Below are positions 1 to 8,267 of a stretch of 64,000 nucleotides of DNA, one piece after another. Source of the stretch: Sporanaerobacter acetigenes DSM 13106 (lineage in GTDB: Bacteria; Bacillota; Clostridia; Tissierellales; Sporanaerobacteraceae); assembly GCF_900130025.1 (NCBI RefSeq), contig NZ_FQXR01000002.1, positions 248,001-312,000 of the forward strand. The letters run 5' to 3'. The notes beneath the pieces are model-generated. The model did no database searches, was not told the DNA's origin, and saw nothing but the letters and a program-made list of their open reading frames with translations. The translations under genes and the position numbers were made by a program. Every line of letters starts with the position of its first letter. Position 1 is the stretch's first letter.

Positions 1-1191
1 ACTGTTTTTAACAGTAGCAATAGATGTTCCCCCTCTATTATATTTTTCGATACTATTAAAAAAATAGTTTTTTTCTTTATCTGTTGCTACTTCTTTAAAA
101 TAACCCCAAAGGTGTAAAGCTGCATTTATAGAGTTTCCTTTAGTACTTTTTTTCTCCATTGAATCTTCTACCAAATCATAAAAATCCATAACTGAATAAT
201 TGTCTTTATCTTTAAGCAATTTCCGAATCTCCACATAATTTGATGGTGCATTTTCAAGAATTTTGTACTTATACCTGCTCCATTCAATTTCAAGATTTTT
301 GGTGGATTTGTCGGAAGAAGTACAATTTATACATTTAATAGCCGAAATATTCTTGTCCTTAACCTCAAGCATGATGTCAATATCCTTTGTCTCTAATCCC
401 TCATAAAAACTCATGAATTGCCTTATACCTATGGTTTTTGAATGAGAACCAGGTTTTTTTAATGGATCTTGCTGTGAATAATGAATCTTTTGGCAGCCAT
501 CTTTTTTCTTCCAAGTTTTTCTACATTCATCAATCCAATAATATTCATCTTTCTCTTCATCTGGAGGATTTATCCTATTGTGCAAATTGTCAAAAATAAC
601 AGGTATATTTAAAACATGACCAATCTCCAATACATCATTTATATTGTAGGATTTGTCATCATTCTCTATGACAATTCGTTTTTTAACTTTGTCATCTAGT
701 TTTTTATAATTCTCTATAAATCTCTCTATAGCCTGATTTTTGTCATCATAAATTCCGCCTATATGTAAAACAATCTTATGGTCCTCTCCCACTCTGAGGC
801 TATCTAATACTTGAGTATGATAATTTAAATCTTCAATAGCCTTTTTGACAACCTCCTCTTTAGGAGAATTGATAACAGTATACTGACCAGGGTGTGTAGA
901 AACCCTCATACCGCTTTTTTGTATTTTTTCCCCAATACTTTGGAACTTCTCTTTAAATATTTCCCACCATTTAAATTTATTTATAGGACTTGAACCAAAA
1001 GGTATTATATTAGAGCTAATTCTAAAGAGCTTAATATCATTTTCAATATTATAATCAATTACATTTTCAAGAGAATTTAAATTGTAAGAAGTTAACTCCA
1101 ACAGTTTTTCTGGACTTGCATTTTTAAGCATACAACTTTTCTCTTTTGTATTTAGAACCCCAACAGCTAAACAAGCATATCCTATACCCAT
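1..1191 (-). CDS. uvsE: UV DNA damage endonuclease UvsE (3' end outside window)
   Basis: UvsE/UVDE nicks DNA 5' to UV photoproducts and other lesions to start an alternative excision repair. The reading frame opens at an ATG preceded by AAAGGGGAT and stays open to base 1, giving at least 397 residues. It starts MGIGYACLAVGV, the family's N-terminal strand. Further family motifs follow in order: STHPGQY, VLHIGGIYDD, IVIENDD, PVIFDNLHN and KIHYSQQDP, which supply the metal-binding His, Glu and Asp residues of the TIM barrel. After about residue 300 there is a C-terminal extension containing HLWGYFK, somewhat like a DUF1722 segment; such extensions occur in clostridial UvsE. The true C-terminus lies left of the window. 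No LexA box is visible upstream, so SOS control is not supported. Confidence 0.93.
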   Translation of the reverse strand, partial: MGIGYACLAVGVLNTKEKSCMLKNASPEKLLELTSYNLNSLENVIDYNIENDIKLFRISSNIIPFGSSPINKFKWWEIFKEKFQSIGEKIQKSGMRVSTHPGQYTVINSPKEEVVKKAIEDLNYHTQVLDSLRVGEDHKIVLHIGGIYDDKNQAIERFIENYKKLDDKVKKRIVIENDDKSYNINDVLEIGHVLNIPVIFDNLHNRINPPDEEKDEYYWIDECRKTWKKKDGCQKIHYSQQDPLKKPGSHSKTIGIRQFMSFYEGLETKDIDIMLEVKDKNISAIKCINCTSSDKSTKNLEIEWSRYKYKILENAPSNYVEIRKLLKDKDNYSVMDFYDLVEDSMEKKSTKGNSINAALHLWGYFKEVATDKEKNYFFNSIEKYNRGGTSIATVKNS

Positions 1192-1221
1192 ATAAATCCC
1201 CTTTCTTAATGCAGTATTCTT

Positions 1222-1251
1222 ATTATACCTAAAATAAAATAGCTTAATCAA
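1222..1251 (-). promoter_or_regulatory. Putative sigma-A promoter of uvsE
   Basis: On the minus strand TTGATT (1251-1246) is followed after 18 bases by TATAAT (1227-1222), about 30 bases before the uvsE start. The arrangement of terminator followed directly by promoter recurs in front of the methyltransferase gene at 5.8 kb with clear sequence similarity. Confidence 0.6.
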
Positions 1252-1288
1252 AATTAACTAGCAAAGAACAATTTTCCCTCATAAAAAA

Positions 1289-1322
1289 ATAAAGGCTCAT
1301 ATAATTTAGAGCCTTTATTTTT
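1289..1322 (-). terminator. Rho-independent terminator after the chemotaxis receptor gene
   Basis: Arms AAAGGCTC (1291-1298) and GAGCCTTT (1309-1316) form a hairpin flanked by T runs on both strands. It lies just after the stop of the receptor gene. The same hairpin family (GGCYCTA...TAGAGCC) recurs at 5.87, 21.55 and 34.26 kb. Confidence 0.85.
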
Positions 1323-1351
1323 AAACACAGTGCTTTCATTTCCTCATTTTT

Positions 1352-3406
1352 CTAATATTTAAACTTAGAAATACTTCCAATCATATCTTCAGCTAGTTTT
1401 GCTAAATTCTCACTTGCATCAGCTATTTCATTCATAGCAGCATTTTGTTCTTCTACTGAAGCCGAAGCCTCCTCTGTACCAGCTGCGTTTTCTTGTGATA
1501 TAGCAGACAAGTTTTCTATTGCAGAAATAATTTCTGTTTTTTGGTTTTCCATTTCTACTTCTATTTTATTTAATTCATCCAATATACCTGCGATACTGTC
1601 GATTGAATCCGATATACCATCAAACTTGGTCTTTGTCTCATATACACTATTTGTCTGGTCTAATACTATTTTCCCTACTTCCTCCATTGTACTTACCGCT
1701 GAATTCGTTTTGTTGGATAATTCACGAATTACTTCTGATATTTCATCTGTAAAAGCATTAGATTGTTCTGCCAATTTTCTTATTTCATCTGCAACAACTG
1801 CAAACCCTCTTCCTTCCTCTCCTGCTCTAGCTGCTTCAATAGCTGCATTCAATGACAAAAGGCTTGTCTGTTCTGCAATACTTTTTATCATTTGACTTGC
1901 CCCACTTATTTTATCAGCACTTATATTAGCCTCAACTATAACATCGTTTACTTGCTTTGAAGCTCTTTCACTATTTTTAGTCTTCTCTACCAAAATATCC
2001 AGTATTTTTAGACCCTCATTTTTCAAAAGTTCTACTTTTCCCAAGGCAGTATTGAGTTCCACCATCATATTTTGGTTTTCTCCTATTTTATCTCCTAAAA
2101 TAGATACTCCCGTAGCTCCTTGCTCTGTTTCCCTAGCTTGGTCACTAGCACCTTTTGCTATTTCTTCTATGGTTCTTGCTATTTCATCAGAAGCTATTGT
2201 CGTTTGATTGATTATAGATGAAAGTTCTTCAGAAGAAGCTGACAAATCGCTAGAACTATCTGAAATTGTCTTTATGAAATTTACTAAATTCAGTCTGATA
2301 GTCTTAAAAACATTAGCCAAAGAACCTATTTCATCTTGTCTTTTCAAAAGTTTCTCAGGGACATCTTGAGTTAAATCCAAATTTCCAATTTTTTCGCCGT
2401 AGTTTTCCAAATCTTTTATAGGCTTAGTTATACTTTTAGTGATTAAAAATATTAAAACTACCATTATAGCTATTCCACCAATATAGATAATTGTTAACGC
2501 ATTTTTAACTCTCCCCACATCTTCCATGAACTCTCCTTTATCTATACAGGCAGCAACAGACCAACCATTTGCTGATACTGGATAATATCCAACATATTTA
2601 TCTATTCCTTTATCCTTATAAGTTCCAACACCACTTTCTTGATTTACCATACTTTGTGCTATTTTCCCAAGTTCTCCGCCAGATTCATCAAGTCTGGTTT
2701 TCAAAACATACTCACTATTTGGATGGTAAACAGTTTCCCCTTTTTGGCTCAATAAAAATAAATAACCAGTTTTCCCAATAGTATAACTTTCCATAATAGA
2801 TGGCAATTCATCAATCATCAAATCAATGCCAACTGCCCCAACATTTTTTCCAGCATTATCATATATGGCTTGTACAACACTTACAACCATCTTTCCTGTA
2901 ACTGAATCCACATAAGGCTCTGTAAATAAAATTTTCCCTTTTTCTAGTTTTAAAACTTCAGTATACCAATCCTTACTGTTTATATCCCATTCATTAGGGC
3001 AATCCCATTCATTGTTAGTGACCAAATAATTTGCATCCTTCAATGCCACCCACACCAATGCCAAATTTTCATCTGTACCTTGTATTTTATTTATAGCCTT
3101 TACTACATCAGTGTACTCTTCATTTGTCCTAACTTCATCTCTTGTCTTTACCCCATTCATATACTTAATTATATCTTGATTTGTATGTATTTGTTCTAGC
3201 AGAACTCCGTATCCGGAAAAGAACTCACTTATCTGATTAGCTGCTGCCTTTGCCTCGCTTTCCAAATTCTTGTAATTTAGTTCAGTAACAATTCCAATAG
3301 TTCTTTTTTCAATTATGAAACCAGAAGAAATAAAAATAATTAAAACACATAAAATAATAGAGGATAATATTTTGATAAAAAGACCCTTGTTTCTACCCAC
3401 TTTCAT
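1352..3406 (-). CDS. Methyl-accepting chemotaxis protein with extracellular Cache domain
   Basis: A 684-residue transmembrane chemoreceptor. There is a first membrane segment at about residues 11-31, an extracellular dCache-type sensor at about 35-295, and a second membrane segment at about 303-325. HAMP follows, and then the cytoplasmic signalling domain from about 390. The conserved signalling tip is present ([20 protein letters not shown]), which binds CheA/CheW. The sensor contains DWYTEV and DLMIDELP, typical of amino-acid or small-acid sensing Cache domains; the ligand cannot be told from sequence. The ATG is preceded by AAGGTGGTG. It is a single-gene transcript ending in the hairpin at 1.3 kb. 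A tandem ATCGAC sits upstream on the minus strand at about 3437-3454, but no clear sigma-28 promoter was found. Confidence 0.93.
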   Translation of the reverse strand: MKVGRNKGLFIKILSSIILCVLIIFISSGFIIEKRTIGIVTELNYKNLESEAKAAANQISEFFSGYGVLLEQIHTNQDIIKYMNGVKTRDEVRTNEEYTDVVKAINKIQGTDENLALVWVALKDANYLVTNNEWDCPNEWDINSKDWYTEVLKLEKGKILFTEPYVDSVTGKMVVSVVQAIYDNAGKNVGAVGIDLMIDELPSIMESYTIGKTGYLFLLSQKGETVYHPNSEYVLKTRLDESGGELGKIAQSMVNQESGVGTYKDKGIDKYVGYYPVSANGWSVAACIDKGEFMEDVGRVKNALTIIYIGGIAIMVVLIFLITKSITKPIKDLENYGEKIGNLDLTQDVPEKLLKRQDEIGSLANVFKTIRLNLVNFIKTISDSSSDLSASSEELSSIINQTTIASDEIARTIEEIAKGASDQARETEQGATGVSILGDKIGENQNMMVELNTALGKVELLKNEGLKILDILVEKTKNSERASKQVNDVIVEANISADKISGASQMIKSIAEQTSLLSLNAAIEAARAGEEGRGFAVVADEIRKLAEQSNAFTDEISEVIRELSNKTNSAVSTMEEVGKIVLDQTNSVYETKTKFDGISDSIDSIAGILDELNKIEVEMENQKTEIISAIENLSAISQENAAGTEEASASVEEQNAAMNEIADASENLAKLAEDMIGSISKFKY

Positions 3407-3516
3407 AAAAAAACACCACCTTTTTTAAATTTTTTGTCGATTATAGTCGATTTTTACCCTTTATTTTATATCTTAACCTATTATGTTAAATTATCCAAGC
3501 AATATTTTTAAGTCAA

Positions 3517-3831
3517 CTATCTATTTCTTCTTGTATAAAATTCATTTTTTTTAGCCACTATTTTTTCACCATTTTTAACTTCCTCATCTTGAGCTTTATC
3601 CAATTTATTTTCTACATAGGAAATATGTCCTTCTTTCACTAGACAATTGATACTTTTAAGGCTAACTCCTGTTTCTGTAATAATTTCTAAAATAGTAGCA
3701 TCAGGATATTTACTTATATATTCTAAAATTAAATCAAGTTCTTTCTCAGTCTTTTCAAAGCAATCTTCACAATACGCTCTCCCATTCTTGGGAAACATTT
3801 TCCCGCATCTACCACATATTTCATATGCCAT
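3517..3831 (-). CDS. Small YvyF-like zinc-ribbon/helix-turn-helix protein
   Basis: A 104-residue protein. An N-terminal zinc ribbon (CGRCGKMF then CEDCF, about residues 6-24) is followed by a segment of about 40 residues resembling the helix-turn-helix part of YvyF (TIGR03826), with YISKYPDATILEIITETGVS. The true yvyF of the flagellar cluster lies at 54.2 kb, so this is a shorter paralogue without the second zinc ribbon. Its start is only 13 bases after the stop of the double methyltransferase gene, with an AGGTGAT ribosome site, so the two are probably co-transcribed. The tail is basic and charged. A DNA- or RNA-binding role is inferred only. It shows no nuclease motif, so it is not an obvious restriction partner. 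Confidence 0.7.
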   Translation of the reverse strand: MAYEICGRCGKMFPKNGRAYCEDCFEKTEKELDLILEYISKYPDATILEIITETGVSLKSINCLVKEGHISYVENKLDKAQDEEVKNGEKIVAKKNEFYTRRNR

Positions 3832-3844
3832 AAAATCACCTCAT

Positions 3845-5791
3845 TTAAACTATATAATTTGTAATAAGCACTTCAACTGTAGAATTTTTATCCCTGTTTT
3901 TAGTTTGATAATTGGAATTTGAATAGTCATTGTTTAAGTAATGAACTATATACTTATCTTTATTTGAAATAATCCAATTGTATAAAATTTCATTTTTCTT
4001 ATTCTTACTTTCCATGACGTTTGATAGAGCAAACTTTATTCCTTTTGAATTCAATTTGTCTAAAAACCTTAGCAAATCCTTTTCATGTTCTTTGCTCCAT
4101 CCACCTTGCTCATTGTAACTGGCGGTAGTTATTAAATAAGGAGGATCTGCGTAGACAAAGCTCAAATCTTCAACTTCCTCAACACTGATATTTGAAAAAT
4201 CTTTTGCAATAAATTCATAATCTTTTTCATGAATTCTATCAATAAATTTAATGAGCTTTTCTCTCATTTTAATATTAAAATCTCTTTTCCCAACAGGTAA
4301 ATTAAATTTACCCCTTTTGTTGAATCTAATTTGATTGTTGAAACTAAATACTATCAATACATAAAAAATCATATCATAATAAAAACTATCTTCCCTTCTT
4401 TTGTTGTATATATCTCTCAAATGCAGATATCTTTCCTTGTTGTATTTCCCAAGTCCACTACTACTGCTAGAACCATAATAGCTATAGCCATGCTTTGACG
4501 AATTGGACAATTCAAACTTTTCTATGATAGTATCAATTTCATTTAAAATTTCATCTTTTTCATGTTCTTTAAAGGCATTTAAGAGCCTTATGAGGCTTAG
4601 CTCTTTATCAACAAATTTCACATTCTTGCAATCTACATTTATTCCCACATTACATCCACCACAAAAAAGATCCATCATATTGTCTATATTTTCTGGAAAC
4701 AGTGGTTTTATCTGATCCAACAATTTATACTTTCCACCAGTATAATTTAGCGGTGAAGCTACTATGTCAAAGGTTTTGCATAAAAACAATCTTTCTTTAT
4801 GATCATCAATTCTAGATTTTCCAGCAGTAAACGCACCATAGTCCTTTTCAAATATTTGAACTTCTCCTCTTTTTCTTAAAATAGAAAGTATTTCTTTATC
4901 GGTAATCCTAGCATTTGACCTATCATGACCTTTGTTTCCCATATTGCTATAAGATATAAGAATATATTTAACATCTAATTTCTCAATTAAATCTTTAAAA
5001 ACTTGAGGAGCTCTCCTTGTACAATAGCTACTCTTTATATTTTCTCGATTCATCTTAGCAGCTACACCAAAAACTTCAGGTTTTTCCCATCTTGCAACAT
5101 TTTCTAGAAGATGATAAGCATCTGAATACTGCCTGGAATTGTAAGGAGGATCAACATAGGCTATGTCAGCTTTCACATTTCTTACAAGTTCATTAGAATC
5201 TGTATTGTAGATTTGATTTTTACCCATATTTTCTTTTATATTTGGAAACTTAAGCACCAATTCATCATTATATTCTTTCGTTTTCCTATAGGCATCATAA
5301 TGCCCACAGGTACTTGCAATTCTATCTATGGCATATATAAGGGAAGATATGAGTATACATTCTTCTCTTTTATTTATCTCTCCATTTTTAGATAGAATAG
5401 CAATTTCTTCTCTTATGTATCCAATTTTTTTGGAAGCTTCCTGACTAAAATACTTTCCTCCAAAATTTTCAGACATATAATTCTCTTCTTTTATAATAGA
5501 AATATTGTTCCATTTGTCTATAATTCTCATAAGCTTTCCTTGGTTAAACTCATCATCACTAAAAAAAGCATAATGGATGACATAATTGCTATATAATAAA
5601 TCATTAGTTATCAAATTAAATTCCCTAAAAGCATCAGCCACCACTCCAGTACCACTAAAAACATCAAAAAAAGAACTACAATTTTCGCAATTGTCTTCTA
5701 CAACTTTTTTTATAAAGGGAATAAGTCTATACTTATTCCCCAAATACCTTCTATTGTTTAATTCAAAATATTCTCCTCTCAATTCTATCAC
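3845..5791 (-). CDS. FokI-type fused double D12-class N6-adenine DNA methyltransferase
   Basis: A 648-residue protein made of two complete D12-class adenine methyltransferase domains in tandem. The first has SAM-binding motif DVFSGTGVVA near residue 44 and catalytic YVDPPYNSRQY near 213. The second starts LNYTGGKYKL, with MDLFCGGCNVG near 374 and YADPPYL near 545. M.FokI has the same two-domain plan and almost the same length; each domain methylates one strand of an asymmetric site. That specificity is an inference here. No cognate restriction endonuclease is adjacent. The reported start is GTG at 5791; a TTG three codons later (5782) sits at better spacing from AAAGGTGAT and may be the real start. 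A zinc-ribbon gene follows 13 bases downstream. Confidence 0.88.
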   Translation of the reverse strand: MIELRGEYFELNNRRYLGNKYRLIPFIKKVVEDNCENCSSFFDVFSGTGVVADAFREFNLITNDLLYSNYVIHYAFFSDDEFNQGKLMRIIDKWNNISIIKEENYMSENFGGKYFSQEASKKIGYIREEIAILSKNGEINKREECILISSLIYAIDRIASTCGHYDAYRKTKEYNDELVLKFPNIKENMGKNQIYNTDSNELVRNVKADIAYVDPPYNSRQYSDAYHLLENVARWEKPEVFGVAAKMNRENIKSSYCTRRAPQVFKDLIEKLDVKYILISYSNMGNKGHDRSNARITDKEILSILRKRGEVQIFEKDYGAFTAGKSRIDDHKERLFLCKTFDIVASPLNYTGGKYKLLDQIKPLFPENIDNMMDLFCGGCNVGINVDCKNVKFVDKELSLIRLLNAFKEHEKDEILNEIDTIIEKFELSNSSKHGYSYYGSSSSSGLGKYNKERYLHLRDIYNKRREDSFYYDMIFYVLIVFSFNNQIRFNKRGKFNLPVGKRDFNIKMREKLIKFIDRIHEKDYEFIAKDFSNISVEEVEDLSFVYADPPYLITTASYNEQGGWSKEHEKDLLRFLDKLNSKGIKFALSNVMESKNKKNEILYNWIISNKDKYIVHYLNNDYSNSNYQTKNRDKNSTVEVLITNYIV

Positions 5792-5817
5792 CTTTTTTTC
5801 ACTTTACCATTGTTCTT

Positions 5818-5846
5818 ATTATACCTAAAGTCAAATAGCTAGTAAA
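5818..5846 (-). promoter_or_regulatory. Putative sigma-A promoter of the double methyltransferase operon
   Basis: On the minus strand TTTACT (5846-5841), a 17-base spacer and TATAAT (5823-5818). The block around the -10 (CTTTAGGTATAATAAGAA) is nearly the same as in front of uvsE. Confidence 0.6.
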
Positions 5847-5869
5847 GTGCAGTTTCCCTTCACAAAAAA

Positions 5870-5900
5870 GTAAAGGCCCTATATAATGTAGAGCCTTTAC
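5870..5900 (-). terminator. Rho-independent terminator after the ECF S-component gene
   Basis: On the minus strand TAAAGGCTCTAC pairs with GTAGGGCC-type arm and runs into CTTTTTT. It begins four bases after the S-component stop codon. Confidence 0.8.
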
Positions 5901-5903
5901 CGA

Positions 5904-6458
5904 TCAATCATATTTTTCAGGTTTGTATTGCTTTGGCAATGCTTTAATTAGAAAATATACCAATAGACATGAACCAATTTTATCTAGCAAATTATTTATT
6001 ATTTTAGGTATAAAAGAGGAGACAAAGATACTATTTCCACTTTCCTTTAACCAAATAAACAAGAAATCAAGACCTGTCCCTGTCAAGCCTCCATATACCC
6101 ATATGCCAATAGGAGTTCCTATCAGTGGGCAAACAATACTCAATATAAGTCCAGTAATAAGAGCTGTTGTGAAATTAAATTTAAATTTTCTACCTATAAA
6201 TCCAACTATAAGACCAACTGCTACGCTGACTATTAAAAAAGGAATATCTTTAGGACTAAAAATAATTCCAGTAAGTAAATTTGTAAGTCCACCTACTGCT
6301 GCTCCATACCAAGGTCCAAAGTAAACTGCTATGAATATAGTACCTATAGTATCTAAATAAAGCGGCAATTTCAAACCACTAGTCACTATGCCCAAAACAA
6401 TATTTAGAGCTATTGCAATAGCACACATAAGCATAATATTAAGCTTTTTATTTCTCAT
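5904..6458 (-). CDS. ECF transporter S component, CD3073-like family
   Basis: A membrane protein of 184 residues with about six hydrophobic segments. It starts MRNKKLNIMLMC and contains LPLYLDTIGTIFIAVYFGPW, an S-component-like opening. S components bind a vitamin or nucleobase-type substrate and work with a shared ECF energy-coupling module encoded elsewhere. I chose the ATG at 6458 because AGGAGGTGG lies 5 bases upstream; an ATG nine codons earlier has no such site. It is divergent from a TudS-like gene. In C. difficile the neighbours CD3072 (TudS-like) and CD3073 (ECF S component) form the same pair, which suggests uptake of a thio-containing compound that the neighbour desulfurates. The substrate is unproven. 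Confidence 0.8.
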   Translation of the reverse strand: MRNKKLNIMLMCAIAIALNIVLGIVTSGLKLPLYLDTIGTIFIAVYFGPWYGAAVGGLTNLLTGIIFSPKDIPFLIVSVAVGLIVGFIGRKFKFNFTTALITGLILSIVCPLIGTPIGIWVYGGLTGTGLDFLFIWLKESGNSIFVSSFIPKIINNLLDKIGSCLLVYFLIKALPKQYKPEKYD

Positions 6459-6565
6459 TTTTCCACCTCCTAAGATCATTTCCATTCTAATTATAATTTC
6501 ATTTGCTTATAAACTCCAATTGATGTTTTGAATACGTGAAAATGCGTTCATTATATTTATCTATA

Positions 6566-6595
6566 GTGACACTAGTTAAAGATATATGATACAAT
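6566..6595 (+). promoter_or_regulatory. Putative sigma-A promoter of the TudS-like gene
   Basis: GTGACA (6566-6571), an 18-base spacer and TACAAT (6590-6595), 35 bases before the start codon. Confidence 0.5.
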
Positions 6596-6629
6596 TAAAT
6601 GGAAACAATTTTAAATTGGAGCTGATTTT

Positions 6630-7097
6630 ATGGAAAGAGGAAAAAATCTTGTATTAGTAAGTCATTGCATATTAAATCAAAATAGTGTAGTAAAACCATT
6701 AGCAAGGGCTAGAGGTGCCTTCCCTATTGTCAACAAACTTTTAGAATCTGGAGTAGGAATTATACAACTTCCTTGCCCAGAATTTAAATATCTAGGTCCC
6801 GAAAGAAAACCCATGACTAAAGAAGAATATGATACCAAGGAATATAGAAGACTATGCAAGGAACTTTTTCTACCAGTTCTATCCGAATTAAAACAATACA
6901 TATCTTCTGACTATGAAATTCTCGGCATCATCGGAATAAATGAAAGTCCCACTTGCAGCATATCAGGAAAAAGAGGAGTTTTCATGCAAGAGATATTTAA
7001 AATATTAGAAGAAGAAAATATATATTTGAAATACTTTGAAATTCCCACTGACTACAGCGAAAAAAATAACTATATAAAATCTTTTCATTTTATATGA
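6630..7097 (+). CDS. TudS-related putative desulfidase (CD3072-like)
   Basis: A 155-residue protein of the DUF523/TudS type. TudS removes sulfur from 2-thiouracil using a [4Fe-4S] cluster held by three cysteines. Three well-placed cysteines are visible: Cys13 (SHCILNQ), Cys49 (QLPCPE) and Cys109 (NESPTCS). The GIIGINESPTCS segment is characteristic of the family. The start ATG has GGAGCTG upstream. Its divergent partner is the ECF S component. Function is therefore probably desulfuration of an imported thiolated compound, perhaps a nucleobase, but the compound is inferred from family knowledge only. Confidence 0.82.
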   Translation: MERGKNLVLVSHCILNQNSVVKPLARARGAFPIVNKLLESGVGIIQLPCPEFKYLGPERKPMTKEEYDTKEYRRLCKELFLPVLSELKQYISSDYEILGIIGINESPTCSISGKRGVFMQEIFKILEEENIYLKYFEIPTDYSEKNNYIKSFHFI

Positions 7098-7197
7098 TAT
7101 AATCATGAATTAATCCACAAGTAACCTCTGCTTATATATTTAAATCTGGGTATACATTGTGGAAATGGGTATTATTATAAAAAAGGAGTGTGTATAT

Positions 7198-8220
7198 ATG
7201 AATAAACTATTTTCACATATTAATATTAAAAATCTTGAATTAAAAAATCGTATTGTAATGGCTCCTATGTGTATGGTCATGGCTGATGAAAAGGGATATG
7301 CCAAAGACTGGCATGAAATTCACTATGCTACTCGTGCCATAGGAGGCACTGGGCTTATAATTTTAGAGGCAACAGCAGTAGAGAGCAGAGGCAGAATAAA
7401 AGATGGAGATTTGGGAATTTGGGACAATTCTCATATAGAAGGATTATCAAAAATAGTAAACAGTTCCAAAGCCCTTGGAGCAAAAGTTGGAATCCAATTA
7501 GCTCATGCTGGAAGAAAATGTACAGCAAAATCTGAAACCATCATTGCTCCATCTCCTATAGCTTTTGACGATAGCTACTCTACTCCAGAAGAAATGACCA
7601 AAGACGATATAAAAGCTGTGATAAATTCCTTTAAAGAAGGAGCCAGAAGGGCTAATGAAGCTGGTTTTGATGCTATTGAAATACATGGAGCTCATGGGTA
7701 TTTGATAAATGAATTTTTATCTCCCCTTACCAATAAAAGAAGAGATGAATATGGAGGCTCTCTAGAAAACAGAACCAAATTCTTAATAGAAATAATAAAA
7801 GAAGTCAAAACTGTATGGCCTGAAAACAAACCTATAATATTGAGAGTTTCCGGTGAAGAATATGCAGAGTCCGGAAATCATCCAGAAGATTTGGTAAATA
7901 TCATAAATCTAGTAAAAAATGAAGGTATAGATATAATAAATGTAAGCTCTGGAGGAGTAGTTCCTGCTGATATTGATATATATCCTGGATATCAAGTGAC
8001 CTTTGCAGAAACAATCAAAAAAGGAACTGAACTACCCGTTATCACTGGAGGATTAATTACAGAACCAGAAATGGCTGAAGAAATTCTTAAAAACAATAGA
8101 GCAGATTTCATATTCTTAGGAAGAGAATTGTTGAGAAATCCTTACTGGCCTCTAGAAGCTGCCAAAAAACTAAATCAAGACATAGAATGGCCTTATCCCT
8201 ATAGAAGGGCTAAAAATTAA
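7198..8220 (+). CDS. Old yellow enzyme family NAD(P)H:flavin oxidoreductase (NamA/YqjM-like)
   Basis: An FMN-dependent TIM-barrel ene-reductase of 340 residues, close to the 338 of B. subtilis YqjM/NamA. It has RIVMAPMCM with the redox-tuning cysteine, AHAGRK, EIHGAHGYLINEFLSP with the substrate-binding histidine pair, and YGGSLENR. The tyrosine that follows the cysteine in YqjM (MCMY) is Val here. There is no C-terminal FeS/FAD extension, so it is a short OYE rather than a 2,4-dienoyl-CoA reductase. The start at 7198 is chosen because AAAAGGAG lies 9-13 bases upstream; in-frame sequence upstream of it lacks a good site. It ends 8 bases before a strong bidirectional terminator. Confidence 0.87.
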   Translation: MNKLFSHINIKNLELKNRIVMAPMCMVMADEKGYAKDWHEIHYATRAIGGTGLIILEATAVESRGRIKDGDLGIWDNSHIEGLSKIVNSSKALGAKVGIQLAHAGRKCTAKSETIIAPSPIAFDDSYSTPEEMTKDDIKAVINSFKEGARRANEAGFDAIEIHGAHGYLINEFLSPLTNKRRDEYGGSLENRTKFLIEIIKEVKTVWPENKPIILRVSGEEYAESGNHPEDLVNIINLVKNEGIDIINVSSGGVVPADIDIYPGYQVTFAETIKKGTELPVITGGLITEPEMAEEILKNNRADFIFLGRELLRNPYWPLEAAKKLNQDIEWPYPYRRAKN

Positions 8221-8227
8221 CACTTAT

Positions 8228-8262
8228 AAAATGGGACGAAAGCAACAAATTCGTCCCATTTT
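8228..8262. terminator. Bidirectional terminator between convergent genes
   Basis: Arms AAAATGGGACGAA (8228-8240) and TTCGTCCCATTTT (8250-8262) form a 13-bp perfect stem with a 9-base loop. It serves the reductase on the plus strand and the ATP-grasp gene on the minus strand. Confidence 0.92.
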
Positions 8263-8267
8263 GTTTA

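Noticed and set aside
3437-3454. Sigma-28 promoter before the chemotaxis receptor
   Set aside because: The ATCGAC tandem resembles a -10 core, but no TAAA at proper distance from a CGATA motif is found.
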